Below are positions 10,640-17,679 of a DNA stretch of 64,000 nt, piece after piece (positions within the stretch are counted from its first letter, which is position 1; the number at the start of each line of letters is the position of its first letter). A program made the translations under genes and the position numbers. Location of the stretch: positions 1 to 64,000 of the forward strand of contig JAKOTU010000068.1 of the NCBI GenBank assembly GCA_029776155.1, given 5' to 3'. The notes under the pieces are model-generated. The model searched no databases, was not told the DNA's origin, and saw nothing but the letters and a program-made list of their open reading frames with translations. The stretch comes from Bacillota bacterium. GTDB taxonomy: Bacteria; Bacillota; Limnochordia; Darwinibacteriales; Darwinibacteriaceae.

Positions 10640-10954
10640 CCGCCAGAACTGATTCACATCCACGACAAACACAATGGCGCCCCCCGCCTCAACCTCCACC
10701 GGTACCCCGATCGCGGTGGGCAGTTCTGGGGCGATCTGGGGGATGATCTTCTTCCGGGGTGCGCAGGTGGAGCGGATAATCTCCAATACCGGGTCCACTT
10801 CATGGTCCTCCACCCCGATGAGCAGGGTAGTGTTGCCTTGGAGTAGGAAGCCGCCGGTACTGGCCAGCTTAGTTGCTCTGTATCCGTTTTTTACCAGCGA
10901 TTCCATGAGAAAAGCTACGTCATTATCTTCTACCACGGTAATCACAAGCTTCAT
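10634..10954 (-). CDS. darA: Cyclic di-AMP receptor DarA (PII-like)
   Basis: 106 residues of the DarA/PstA/YaaQ family (DUF970), trimeric PII-like proteins that bind c-di-AMP and are found almost only in Firmicutes. Family features seen are MKLVITVVEDNDV at the start, KLASTGGFLLQGNTTLLIGV (residues 29-48), the region contacting c-di-AMP, and a C-terminal VFVVDV strand. GGGGAGGAAGTGCC precedes ATG 10954. The target protein of this receptor is unknown in general. Confidence 0.93.
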   Translation of the reverse strand: MKLVITVVEDNDVAFLMESLVKNGYRATKLASTGGFLLQGNTTLLIGVEDHEVDPVLEIIRSTCAPRKKIIPQIAPELPTAIGVPVEVEAGGAIVFVVDVNQFWRL

Positions 10955-10981
10955 GGCACTTCCTCCCCCTTCACCTCTAGT

Positions 10982-11004
10982 AATTTGACGTACACTGTCA
11001 AATT
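10982..11004. promoter_or_regulatory. 8-bp inverted repeat upstream of darA
   Basis: AATTTGAC (10982-10989), 7-nt centre, GTCAAATT (10997-11004), all between the end of the glycosyltransferase gene and the darA start on the minus strand. There is no T run, so operator seems likelier than terminator. The minus-strand reading also contains TTGACA, but I find no convincing -10 after it. Confidence 0.35.
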
Positions 11005-11009
11005 CCTGT

Positions 11010-11987
11010 TTAGTCCCAGGGGTTGGCTGCGTGGGCCAGGGCGAAGCGGTACACTTCCACTACCGCCAGGGCCATTTTGCGGCTGGAAAAGTGCTGCAGG
11101 GCATAGCGCCTGCCGAACCTGCCCAGGGCCTGGAAGTATTCCGGTTCGGGTTGGGCCAGGGTCTGTGCCGCGGAGGAGGGGCAGAAAGTCTGCTTGTAAG
11201 TGCGGCCGCTGAAGTTGGTTTCCTGCAGTGCCCAGATGTTATCTGGAGTAACCAGCCCGTCACAGTGAACACCCAAGACAAAGGCTGCGCAGCCCGCAGC
11301 CATACCCTCCCTAATGGCCCGGCCCGTGCCCACGACCAAGTTGGCCTGCTTGAGTGGTAAGGTGACATCATGCACCCAACCCAGGTATTTGGTTCCGGGA
11401 CACGGCCAATGTCCGGCACAGGCCACCTCCCAACCCCAGCTGCGCAGATACTGGGAGATTTGGCGGAAGTTTTCCCGTTTCTCGGGAGTACCTTGGGCTA
11501 GGATCAGGGCCAGTTGCCGCCAACGTTTGGTGCGGGGCTTGAGACGTCCTAAGTTCACTCCGTTTTCCACCACGAAGGAGGGGGTGGTTAGGTCGGCGAA
11601 GTGCGCCTGCATTTCTCTGCTGATGAGGATGACAGCCGCTTGCTTGTTGAGGAGTTCCCGGGGCGCAAAATCGAGATAATGCACGGTGCTCACGGTGGGG
11701 ATGTTGAGCCTTTGGCCCAACTCCAGGGCCACGGGGAGGGTATGGGCGGAATGACTGTGGATGATTTCAGGCTGCCACTTGGCCAGCCTGGTACCCAGTC
11801 GGGCCCAGTTGGAGGTGAGCAGGTGGGGGATACCCTCCACCTTCATTTTTTGCAGGTAGACAACATCGTTTAAGTCGGAAATGGCCAGGAGCACCCTGTG
11901 GCCCAGCTGGAGAAGTTCTGTACAGAGATCCAGGACGTGGGTTGTCTGTCCGCTGCGGTAAAAGCGGGTCATGACCAGGATGCGCAC
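11010..11987 (-). CDS. Glycosyltransferase, family 4-like
   Basis: 325 residues with a GT-B architecture: an N-terminal domain beginning MRILVMTRFY with a TTHVLDLCTELLQLGHRV helix, the IIHSHSAH motif near 75, and a C-terminal domain ending in an acidic region around 225-240 (GRAIREGMAAG) that corresponds to the nucleotide-sugar binding EX7E stretch but reads R-E-G-M. It probably transfers a sugar to a lipid or cell-wall acceptor; substrates cannot be inferred. GTG 11987 has GGGAGG 8 nt upstream. No other glycan genes are adjacent. Confidence 0.72.
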   Translation of the reverse strand: MRILVMTRFYRSGQTTHVLDLCTELLQLGHRVLLAISDLNDVVYLQKMKVEGIPHLLTSNWARLGTRLAKWQPEIIHSHSAHTLPVALELGQRLNIPTVSTVHYLDFAPRELLNKQAAVILISREMQAHFADLTTPSFVVENGVNLGRLKPRTKRWRQLALILAQGTPEKRENFRQISQYLRSWGWEVACAGHWPCPGTKYLGWVHDVTLPLKQANLVVGTGRAIREGMAAGCAAFVLGVHCDGLVTPDNIWALQETNFSGRTYKQTFCPSSAAQTLAQPEPEYFQALGRFGRRYALQHFSSRKMALAVVEVYRFALAHAANPWD

Positions 11988-12045
11988 AGCGGAGGCCTCC
12001 CTTCAAAAAAGCCAAATCCAGCTGGCCGCTGGACTTGGACTCTTC

Positions 12046-12624
12046 TTAGCGGTGTTCGCGCACGGGCTGGGGAGGGAAGGGAGGCCAGAAAGCGCCTGAT
12101 TCGGCCAGTTCAAACCACTCTGCACAGCCGATGGGCGAGACCTGTTCGCATTCTGGCGGTTCGGGAGCAAAGCGGGCCAAGACTTCCAGCTGTACCAAGG
12201 CCACCGCTTTCAGTACTAGGTAGATGCCCACATCACATTCGATGACCGTGCCGCTGTCCACCGCCCGGCAGTTCAAGCAGCGGATGAGGGGCAGGACGAC
12301 GGCGCTCATTCCCGGCAGGGCCCCTTCCAGGCGTACTCCCCGGCGGCGGTATTGGGCAGTCTGCTGAATAAACTGGGTCATGCCGTTGCTGTCGTACTCT
12401 ACGTTCAAAACGAAGTTGACCACCACATCCATTTCACCGGCTGCCACAATTACTGCCTCGGCCACCACATCAGTGACGGTGCAGGAGACAATGTTCACGG
12501 CCAGGGGATAAGAAGGGGGAATGGGGATGCGGTAGGTGGGGCAGTCCACGATGGCGCATTCATTGTAGACCTTGTTTACATAGATAACCTCCCGCTGGAA
12601 GTCGGGTTCGTATTCACACTTCAT
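12046..12624 (-). CDS. SPOCS/DUF3794-like spore coat-associated protein (tentative)
   Basis: 192 residues, soluble, beta-rich, with Cys pairs at NECAIVDCPTY near 21-29 and RCLNC near 114-118. The VNKVYNECAIVDCPTYRIPIP opening and alternating hydrophobic strands resemble the SPOCS/DUF3794 domain of spore coat and exosporium proteins; this is a resemblance from memory, not an alignment. ATG 12624 is chosen because AAAGGAGG precedes it; the longer frame up to 12717 has no ribosome site. It is transcribed divergently from the propeller/coiled-coil gene. Confidence 0.55.
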   Translation of the reverse strand: MKCEYEPDFQREVIYVNKVYNECAIVDCPTYRIPIPPSYPLAVNIVSCTVTDVVAEAVIVAAGEMDVVVNFVLNVEYDSNGMTQFIQQTAQYRRRGVRLEGALPGMSAVVLPLIRCLNCRAVDSGTVIECDVGIYLVLKAVALVQLEVLARFAPEPPECEQVSPIGCAEWFELAESGAFWPPFPPQPVREHR

Positions 12625-12742
12625 CCGTAATCCTCCTTTCTCTAAGCCATAGTATGCAGGAGCGGAAGCGGGGTGCTTGCCGCGGAAGAAAATGTCTGAA
12701 GGGTCAGGCCCCTGCATACCTTAGTGGTGAGGGGGTGTTGTT

Positions 12743-14095
12743 TTGCGCATTGAACTGGAGCATCCAAAGTTCAGCGGTGTGGAACTGCGTGGCGGAACGT
12801 TAGTAGTCCACTCTATGCAGGGCGGGTCCCGGGTGTTACGAGAAAATGTGCAAGATGCCGCGGTAGTTACAGTGGGCGGTGAACTGCGCATCGCCGCTTT
12901 TGTGTCTGCAGACTATGCCTGGTTTTTCAAGGGTGAAGAGGAACTGCACAGCGAGCGCGTCGAGCTGGGGCAGCCCTATGGGGGAGGGGGCCGGCTGATC
13001 GGCGATGGGGCGGGCCGCAGTCATCTCTTCTACTTCGTGCGCCAGCCGCCTGGCAGCAGCTGTGTTCTGCGTCATCTGCAGTATACAGGGACGTGGTCCA
13101 ATCCCCAGACCGTCTCCGCCAATGTCTTTGGCGAAACCTGGGGGTACAGTGTAAGCTGGCACAGCGACAATTATCTCCACTTGGCCTATTTAGCCCACAA
13201 AGACCGCGGCCTTCTGTATCGGGTTTATGACCTGGAGCACGGCTTGTGGAGCGGCGCAGTCACCTTTTCCGATGCAGTCTGCGCCTATCCCCAGTTTCTA
13301 CCCGTGGAGTCCCTCTATCTGCTGTGGTTGGAAGAGGGGGATCAGACCATGCTCAAGGTGCGTGCCAAGTCGGAGAAGTGGTCGGCGCCCATTGCCCTCT
13401 CCACGGGTCAGCAGCATGCGGGTTTGGTGGGCTTTGCCTGTTCTTCGGGGCAGTGGAGTGTGGTGTGGAGTGAGGGCAGCGCTTTATACCAGGTTCCCCT
13501 GGGCCTGTGGGATCAGCGTTCAACGGCTGCCCGGGAGGACTTTGATTATATCTGGCGGGTGCACCAGGGTCTAACCATACCCATGTACCAAGCCAAAGAA
13601 AGCCAAAAGGAAGAGGTGCCGGAAGTGCCGCCGCCGGAGGAAACTGCCCAGGAGCAGAGCCAGACCCAAGCCCAAGAGCAAGCTCTGCCCCCCAGGGCAG
13701 AAGATGAGCAGCTGTTGGCGCAGTTTTGGGAGGCGGAAAAAGTCCGCCGCCAGCGCGAAGCGGAACAGGCACAAGCCCAGGCGGCTTTCATGGAGCAGGC
13801 TTTCCGTGTCCTCAAAGAGTGGGACGAGGTGCGCGACGAGATCCGCCGCTGGCGGCGAGATTGGCGGGCTGTCGAGCAGGTTGATCTCTCTCCTTTCACG
13901 GCGCGCCTGGAGCGGGTGGAACGCCGTTACTTAAGCTTGAAACAGGCTCAGGAGCAGGTGCGAACCCAAGGGGAAGCCAGCCTGGCTCAGCTGGAAAGGG
14001 AGGTGCTGCGCCTGCGCAGCCGCGTGGAGGACCTGGAAAAACAGCAGAAGACCAAGGCGCGACCCTTTTGGCAGAGGGTCTTGGGCAGGGCGTAG
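12743..14095 (+). CDS. Beta-propeller-like plus coiled-coil protein, unknown function
   Basis: 450 residues without signal peptide or membrane segment. Residues 1-280 contain repeated blade-like units of about 45 residues, each with a W/Y-rich strand and phrases such as SHLFYFVRQP, LHLAYLAHKD and LYLLWLEEGD, suggesting a six-bladed propeller like sialidase/WD folds. Residues 285-320 are a Glu/Gln/Pro-rich linker and 325-440 a long charged coiled coil ending in a basic tail. Start TTG 12743 follows GAGGGGG at 7 nt. It is divergent from the coat-like gene and is followed 39 nt later by the UGA-containing gene. I do not recognise a named family; an adhesion or spore-surface scaffold role is only a guess. 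Confidence 0.7.
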   Translation: MRIELEHPKFSGVELRGGTLVVHSMQGGSRVLRENVQDAAVVTVGGELRIAAFVSADYAWFFKGEEELHSERVELGQPYGGGGRLIGDGAGRSHLFYFVRQPPGSSCVLRHLQYTGTWSNPQTVSANVFGETWGYSVSWHSDNYLHLAYLAHKDRGLLYRVYDLEHGLWSGAVTFSDAVCAYPQFLPVESLYLLWLEEGDQTMLKVRAKSEKWSAPIALSTGQQHAGLVGFACSSGQWSVVWSEGSALYQVPLGLWDQRSTAAREDFDYIWRVHQGLTIPMYQAKESQKEEVPEVPPPEETAQEQSQTQAQEQALPPRAEDEQLLAQFWEAEKVRRQREAEQAQAQAAFMEQAFRVLKEWDEVRDEIRRWRRDWRAVEQVDLSPFTARLERVERRYLSLKQAQEQVRTQGEASLAQLEREVLRLRSRVEDLEKQQKTKARPFWQRVLGRA

Positions 14096-14134
14096 GGCAT
14101 ATACTAGCTCTAAAGCAGTGGGGAGGGCTGGTCA

Positions 14135-14428
14135 ATGGAGGTCATTGTGTGCGGTTATGCCCGGGCCATACTCAAGTCCTGTGGAGGCTGAAGGAAAAAT
14201 CTGCCTTTGGGAGAGGCAGTGGTCTATCTAAAGCGCGCTGCGCGCAGGCGGTTTGGCTCTGCGGTAACCGTCCGACTGGTTAGTCCCGAGAGCAGCGAGG
14301 CCCGCAGCGGCGGCTGGGTGCGGGCAGGGGTGCTGCCGGTTGTGATCATCAACGGGGAGGTGTTCTGCCGGGGACGGCTGTCCCTGCGGGAAGTGATCCA
14401 AAGGCTGTACGAACTAAAGAGGCCTTGA
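14135..14428 (+). CDS. Candidate selenoprotein: thioredoxin-like, CGGU active site (in-frame TGA)
   Basis: ATG 14135 is preceded by GGGGAGG at 8 nt. The frame runs 18 codons to TGA (14189-14191) and continues open to the final TGA at 14426-14428: 97 residues if the first TGA is decoded. The halves fit one small thioredoxin fold: beta strand MEVIVCGY, helix carrying S-C16-G-G-U19-RKNLP, helix with AVVYLKRAARRRFG, strand VTVRLV, then cis-Pro VLPVVIINGEV (residues about 68-78) and a final helix. The second position of the CxxC motif would be selenocysteine. The pattern C-x-x-C followed by NLP and a long helix recalls the YuzD/DUF1462 disulfide proteins as I remember them. Without read-through only an 18-residue peptide is made, and the downstream part has no ribosome site of its own. 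Selenocysteine needs selA-D and selC, none of which are in this window. Confidence 0.75.
14189..14219 (+). promoter_or_regulatory. Putative bacterial SECIS element
   Basis: Starts at the in-frame UGA. CTGCCT (14201-14206) pairs with AGGCAG (14214-14219); a closing T-G pair leaves loop TGGGA. The apical loop begins 16 nt after the UGA and has G at its second position, which fits the bacterial SECIS model as I know it (G within the first two loop bases, roughly 16-37 nt from the UGA). Confidence 0.65.
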
Positions 14429-14473
14429 GCTGGACAATACCATAATTTGGATTTCTGGCGCGGAAGCTTTTCC

Positions 14474-14482
14474 TGCTATAAT
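14474..14482 (+). promoter_or_regulatory. Extended -10 promoter for the CAP gene
   Basis: TGCTATAAT is an exact extended -10 element, about 38 nt before the TTG start at 14520. The -35 region at the proper distance is poor, as is usual for extended -10 promoters. Confidence 0.6.
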
Positions 14483-14519
14483 GGGTATGCAATACTACTA
14501 GTTATGGGAGGAAACGAGC

Positions 14520-15170
14520 TTGAAACGTCTCAGCGTAGTTGTGCTACTCATTGTGCTGCTCGCAGCTTCCGCGGTCCAGGCCAGTGCTTGGGAATGGTGG
14601 GCCCCGACTCTGCCCAGCAATCCCCCGGCCTCCAACCCGCCTGTTTGGCAGCCGACCTTACCTGCGCCCAATCCGCAGCCTAATCCACAGCCAAACCCAA
14701 ATCCAAACCCCAATCCCAGCAACCCCATCCTTCCGGTCCAGCCCAGCAAACCTGGTTCGGGCTCCCAGGTGCCCGCACCCAGTGCTAATTTGACCAGTGA
14801 GGAGCAGCGCCTCATTGATCAGGTGAACCAGGAGCGGATCAAAAACGGGCGCCAGCCCCTGCAGATCGACTACACGTTAGTGGCGTTGGCCAAGAAGAAG
14901 AGCCATGACATGGCGGTGAACAGTTATTTCAGCCATGTTTCGCCTACTTACGGCACCGTGTACAACATGCTCGATCAGGCTGGGGTAAGCTACTCCCGGG
15001 CTGGGGAGAATATCGCCAAAACTGGCGATGTGAGTCGGGCCCACTCTTTGTTCATGAACTCCTCTGGACATAGGGCCAATGTGCTCCATTCCGGTTATAC
15101 CCACATCGGCGTTGGCATTGTCAAACATGGGACAAGCTACTACGTCACCCAGATCTTCATCAAGAAATAG
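14520..15170 (+). CDS. Secreted CAP-domain (SCP/PR1) protein, YkwD-like
   Basis: 216 residues: signal peptide (about 1-22), a low-complexity Pro/Asn linker (about 28-75, PNPQPNPQPNPNPNP-type repeats) and a C-terminal CAP domain (about 90-216) with the conserved LVALAKKKSHDMA, YFSHVSP, AGENIA and SGHRANVL motifs. The metal/active-site His and Glu residues (FSHVS, GENIA, GHR) are kept. Bacterial CAP proteins of this type are extracellular and often spore- or wall-associated; the activity is unsettled. TTG start follows GGGAGG at a normal distance. Confidence 0.88.
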   Translation: MKRLSVVVLLIVLLAASAVQASAWEWWAPTLPSNPPASNPPVWQPTLPAPNPQPNPQPNPNPNPNPSNPILPVQPSKPGSGSQVPAPSANLTSEEQRLIDQVNQERIKNGRQPLQIDYTLVALAKKKSHDMAVNSYFSHVSPTYGTVYNMLDQAGVSYSRAGENIAKTGDVSRAHSLFMNSSGHRANVLHSGYTHIGVGIVKHGTSYYVTQIFIKK

Positions 15171-15176
15171 CTAAAA

Positions 15177-15209
15177 ACGAACCCCGCAGATCCTCTTCGC
15201 GGGGTTCGC
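15177..15209 (-). terminator. Terminator for the DUF445 gene, probably bidirectional
   Basis: CGAACCCCGC (15178-15187) pairs perfectly with GCGGGGTTCG (15199-15208). The T run (TTTTT) follows on the minus strand, so it mainly ends the gene that stops at 15224; the CAP gene converging on it may share the hairpin. Confidence 0.85.
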
Positions 15210-15223
15210 TGTAGTCTGGCAGC

Positions 15224-15817
15224 TTATAACAGTCTGAACACAAGCACCTGGACCAGTCCGATAATCAGGCCCAAAACCGCTCCGAACAGTTCAATATAAC
15301 GCAGCTCATGCCTGGTCACCTTGAGGATCAGGCTTTCCAGCTGGAGCAGATCGAAGGAGTTAATCTTGTCCTCCACCAACTGGCCCAGGAGTTTGCTCTG
15401 CTGGAGCTCACGGCTGAGTTCAGTGCCCAGCTGGTTGAACATGGTTTCCAGTTCCGAGTTGAGTAGATCCTCCAGGTAGCCCCGGATCTTCTCCGCCGTG
15501 TGTTCCAAGATGAAGCGGGGTACAAACCGTCCCAGTTTTTCTGTGAGGCTCTCCGCGACCACCTGGGCAACTTTGCCCCGTACAGCTGGGGTGTTGGCTG
15601 CCTGAACCAGTTCCTCCAGGGGCAGCAGTTCATCGTTGAGCACTTCAGCGATGCTGCGGGCCAGCTCCCTTTGGCGCTTGGGGAGGACACCCAAAAACTC
15701 CCAGCCTAAGATCCTGATGGGTTTTCTCGGCCAAAACAGCATTTTGATGGCCAGCACATTTGTTCCCCAACCGATTAGGGCGGCCACAACGGGCAGTAAC
15801 ACCAAATCCCAAGTCAT
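15224..15817 (-). CDS. DUF445-family membrane protein (YheB-like)
   Basis: 197 residues with one N-terminal and one C-terminal membrane helix around a helical soluble domain. The N-terminal block IGWGTNVLAIKMLFWPRKPI and the GVLPKRQRELA motif are hallmarks of DUF445, whose Bacillus member YheB is a spore-related membrane protein of unknown function. It is shorter than many DUF445 proteins (about 400 residues), keeping the flanking conserved ends with a reduced middle. It is transcribed alone, divergent from the BadF-like gene. Confidence 0.82.
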   Translation of the reverse strand: MTWDLVLLPVVAALIGWGTNVLAIKMLFWPRKPIRILGWEFLGVLPKRQRELARSIAEVLNDELLPLEELVQAANTPAVRGKVAQVVAESLTEKLGRFVPRFILEHTAEKIRGYLEDLLNSELETMFNQLGTELSRELQQSKLLGQLVEDKINSFDLLQLESLILKVTRHELRYIELFGAVLGLIIGLVQVLVFRLL

Positions 15818-16124
15818 ACAGACTCCCCTTACCTAGATTAAGCCAAGCTGTCCCCAGTATACCGCAGCATGTCTGAAAAGCAACAGGGATTTACGGCTAG
15901 AACTGGGACGAACAGCCCACCTATTCTAGCTGGGGAATTAAAATACCTGCTAAAAGTGGAAATGGACTAGGAAAATTGGTAAATCCGTGGTATAATTCCA
16001 AGAAAACGCCTGTTAAATCACCATAGGGAGGGGAGAATGTGCCGAGTAGTCTACATCCCTAAAATAGACAGAATCTTAATTACAGTTGAACGAGAGTCAG
16101 TAAAGACTACTCAGGCGACTGCGT
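15818..16124. other. Intergenic region with hairpin, promoter and possible short upstream ORF
   Basis: About 300 nt between divergent genes. It holds an inverted repeat (GCTAGAA 15896-15902 with TTCTAGC 15924-15930, plus inner TGGG/CCCA), an extended -10 element at 15988-15996 and a frame starting ATG 16037 after a strong GGGAGGGGAG ribosome site. That frame overlaps the next gene in another frame until 16261, and its product resembles nothing I know. Confidence 0.5.
15988..15996 (+). promoter_or_regulatory. Extended -10 promoter
   Basis: TGGTATAAT is a consensus extended -10 (TGnTATAAT), 129 nt before the BadF-like start and 41 nt before the upstream ATG at 16037. Confidence 0.55.
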
Positions 16125-16985
16125 ATGGAGCGACTGTTTTTGGGGATTGCAGACATCAACTACTGCGCATTCGTTGTTGTGGGGGATGCCTCAGGTGCCA
16201 TCATCAGCACTGGAGTGGGCGGTTCGGTAAACCACCGCCGGTGGGGGATCAGACAGGCTAGGGAGAATCTCAAGGGAATAATTGAGGCGGTGGGTAGTGA
16301 AACTGGCACCCCCATTGGAGGGATCAGTTTTACGTGCATCAAGGGTCATCTGCTCAGCCCAGAAGACCTGCTGCCCTTAATTTCAGGTTTGGTGGAGGAA
16401 TCCGCCATCCACGTGGAGGATTTTGCCACAACGGCAGCCCTGGGCATTCACAGCCCCAAAGAGCGGGTTTTTCTCATGGGCGATCATGTGGGGTTGGCCA
16501 TCCTTCAGGGTGAAGGGGGAAGACGGCATGAGGTGCGCCGGGCAGGACAGCTGTGGGATCCCAGCTGGATCCAAGGTGTAGAGCTGGGGGATCAGTGCCT
16601 GTTTGCCGTGGCTAAGTCCTTGGACAACCTAATTGAAGAGGGAAGTCCCTGGGCTTTGGGGGCAGCCTGCGACATTGCCTGCGAACTGGTGCGCTTGGTG
16701 CTTAGTTTGGGCAGCCGTTTCAGCCGACCCGATCCCGTCATCGGCCTTTGCGGGCCTTGGCTGTTGGGTTCGGAGACCATCCGCCAGCGGGTAAGGTATC
16801 TCTTGGAGCTGCTCTTTCCCCAGGCTGAACTGGTGGATACCCCCTTGGCTCCCGCAAAGGGGGCTTATCTCGCCCATTTACTTACAAGGAAAAAGGGGTT
16901 AAAGCAAGAAGTACTTACCACATTCTATAATTCCGCGCGCAGTGTACTGCAGAGAGGATGGTTAGACTTTGTCGCCAATTACTGA
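16125..16985 (+). CDS. Degenerate BadF/BadG/NagK-type sugar-kinase-like ATPase
   Basis: 286 residues resembling the BadF/BcrA and N-acetylglucosamine-kinase branch of the actin-like ATPase superfamily. Visible marks are a first strand MERLFLGI, GVGGSVNHRRWG (the substrate loop GGpsNy.. of NagK), ARENLKGIIEAV, and the C-terminal TPLAPAKGAYLAHL. The phosphate-1 loop, normally DGGGTKT, reads ADINYCA here, so ATP binding and catalysis are doubtful; it may be a sensor or a pseudoenzyme. ATG 16125 has only a weak AGG upstream, while a strong ribosome site serves an ATG at 16037 in a different frame. Its end overlaps the esterase gene by 17 nt. Confidence 0.6.
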   Translation: MERLFLGIADINYCAFVVVGDASGAIISTGVGGSVNHRRWGIRQARENLKGIIEAVGSETGTPIGGISFTCIKGHLLSPEDLLPLISGLVEESAIHVEDFATTAALGIHSPKERVFLMGDHVGLAILQGEGGRRHEVRRAGQLWDPSWIQGVELGDQCLFAVAKSLDNLIEEGSPWALGAACDIACELVRLVLSLGSRFSRPDPVIGLCGPWLLGSETIRQRVRYLLELLFPQAELVDTPLAPAKGAYLAHLLTRKKGLKQEVLTTFYNSARSVLQRGWLDFVANY

Positions 16986-17679
16986 ACACCAACTGAAAGG
17001 GACGGTTGTTAGGTCGTTTGAACTGCCCTATGCCCTCTATCTGCCCCCCGGCTATGGCCAGGATGGGGAGGAGCGCTGGCCCCTGCTCATCTTCCTGCAC
17101 GGGGCAGGGGAGCGGGGAGAGGATCTGGAGCGGGTGGCTCGCCACGGGCCGCTCAAACAGGTGCGCGAGGGACGGGAGTTCCCGTTTATCATCGCAGCGC
17201 CCCAGTGCCGGGAGAACGTGACGTGGGACCGGATGCTGGAAGAGCTGGACCAGTTCCTGCTGGAGTTGATCAGCAGCTATTCCGTGGATACCGAGCGCAT
17301 CTATCTCACCGGCTTGAGCATGGGTGGTTTTGGTACCTGGCACTGGGCGGTACACCAGCCTAACGCCTTTGCCGCGCTGGTGCCCATCTGCGGCGGAACC
17401 TGGTGGCTTTTGGGCTTTCCGCCGAGGATCGCTGAGCTCAAACACATTCCCATCTGGGCCTTCCACGGTGATGCCGATGAGGTGGTGCCCGTGAGTATGA
17501 CGGAAGATCTGGTCAAGGTGCTCATGAACCTGAACGCTCCCATTCGGTTCACCAAGTATTCGGGGGTGGGTCACGATTCCTGGACTCTGGCTTATAACGA
17601 GCCTGAGCTGGTCCCCTGGCTCTTGGAGCAGAGGAACCCCCAGTTTAGTCTGGGGAGCGGTAGCAAAGGGCAGGACTAA
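16969..17679 (+). CDS. Alpha/beta-hydrolase, esterase/phospholipase type
   Basis: 236 residues of the single-domain esterase group related to prolyl oligopeptidase and dienelactone hydrolase. The oxyanion region LIFLHGAGERGED, the nucleophile elbow GLSMGGFGTW (Ser near 118), the acid in HGDADEVVP and the base in GVGHDSW complete the triad. There is no signal peptide, so it is probably cytoplasmic. TTG 16969, preceded by GAGAGGATGG, overlaps the preceding gene, which implies coupling. The esters hydrolysed are unknown. Confidence 0.85.
   Translation: MSPITEHQLKGTVVRSFELPYALYLPPGYGQDGEERWPLLIFLHGAGERGEDLERVARHGPLKQVREGREFPFIIAAPQCRENVTWDRMLEELDQFLLELISSYSVDTERIYLTGLSMGGFGTWHWAVHQPNAFAALVPICGGTWWLLGFPPRIAELKHIPIWAFHGDADEVVPVSMTEDLVKVLMNLNAPIRFTKYSGVGHDSWTLAYNEPELVPWLLEQRNPQFSLGSGSKGQD

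Noticed and set aside
13560-13940. Long antisense ORFs across the coiled-coil region
   Set aside because: Biased codon use of the Glu/Gln/Ala-rich coding strand removes stops on the other strand; no ribosome sites or recognisable products.
14068-14283. 71-residue ORF overlapping the selenoprotein candidate
   Set aside because: It begins within the last codons of the coiled-coil gene in another frame, has no ribosome site and gives a sequence of no recognisable pattern.
14207-14428. 73-residue ORF starting TTG 14207 as an independent gene
   Set aside because: It has no ribosome site and lacks the first strand and redox motif of its own fold; those lie upstream in the same frame across the TGA.
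14640-14740. Tandem repeat AATCCACAGCCAAACCC-like run considered as a CRISPR or DNA repeat
   Set aside because: It is the codon-level repeat of the Pro/Asn linker of the CAP protein, with no spacers.
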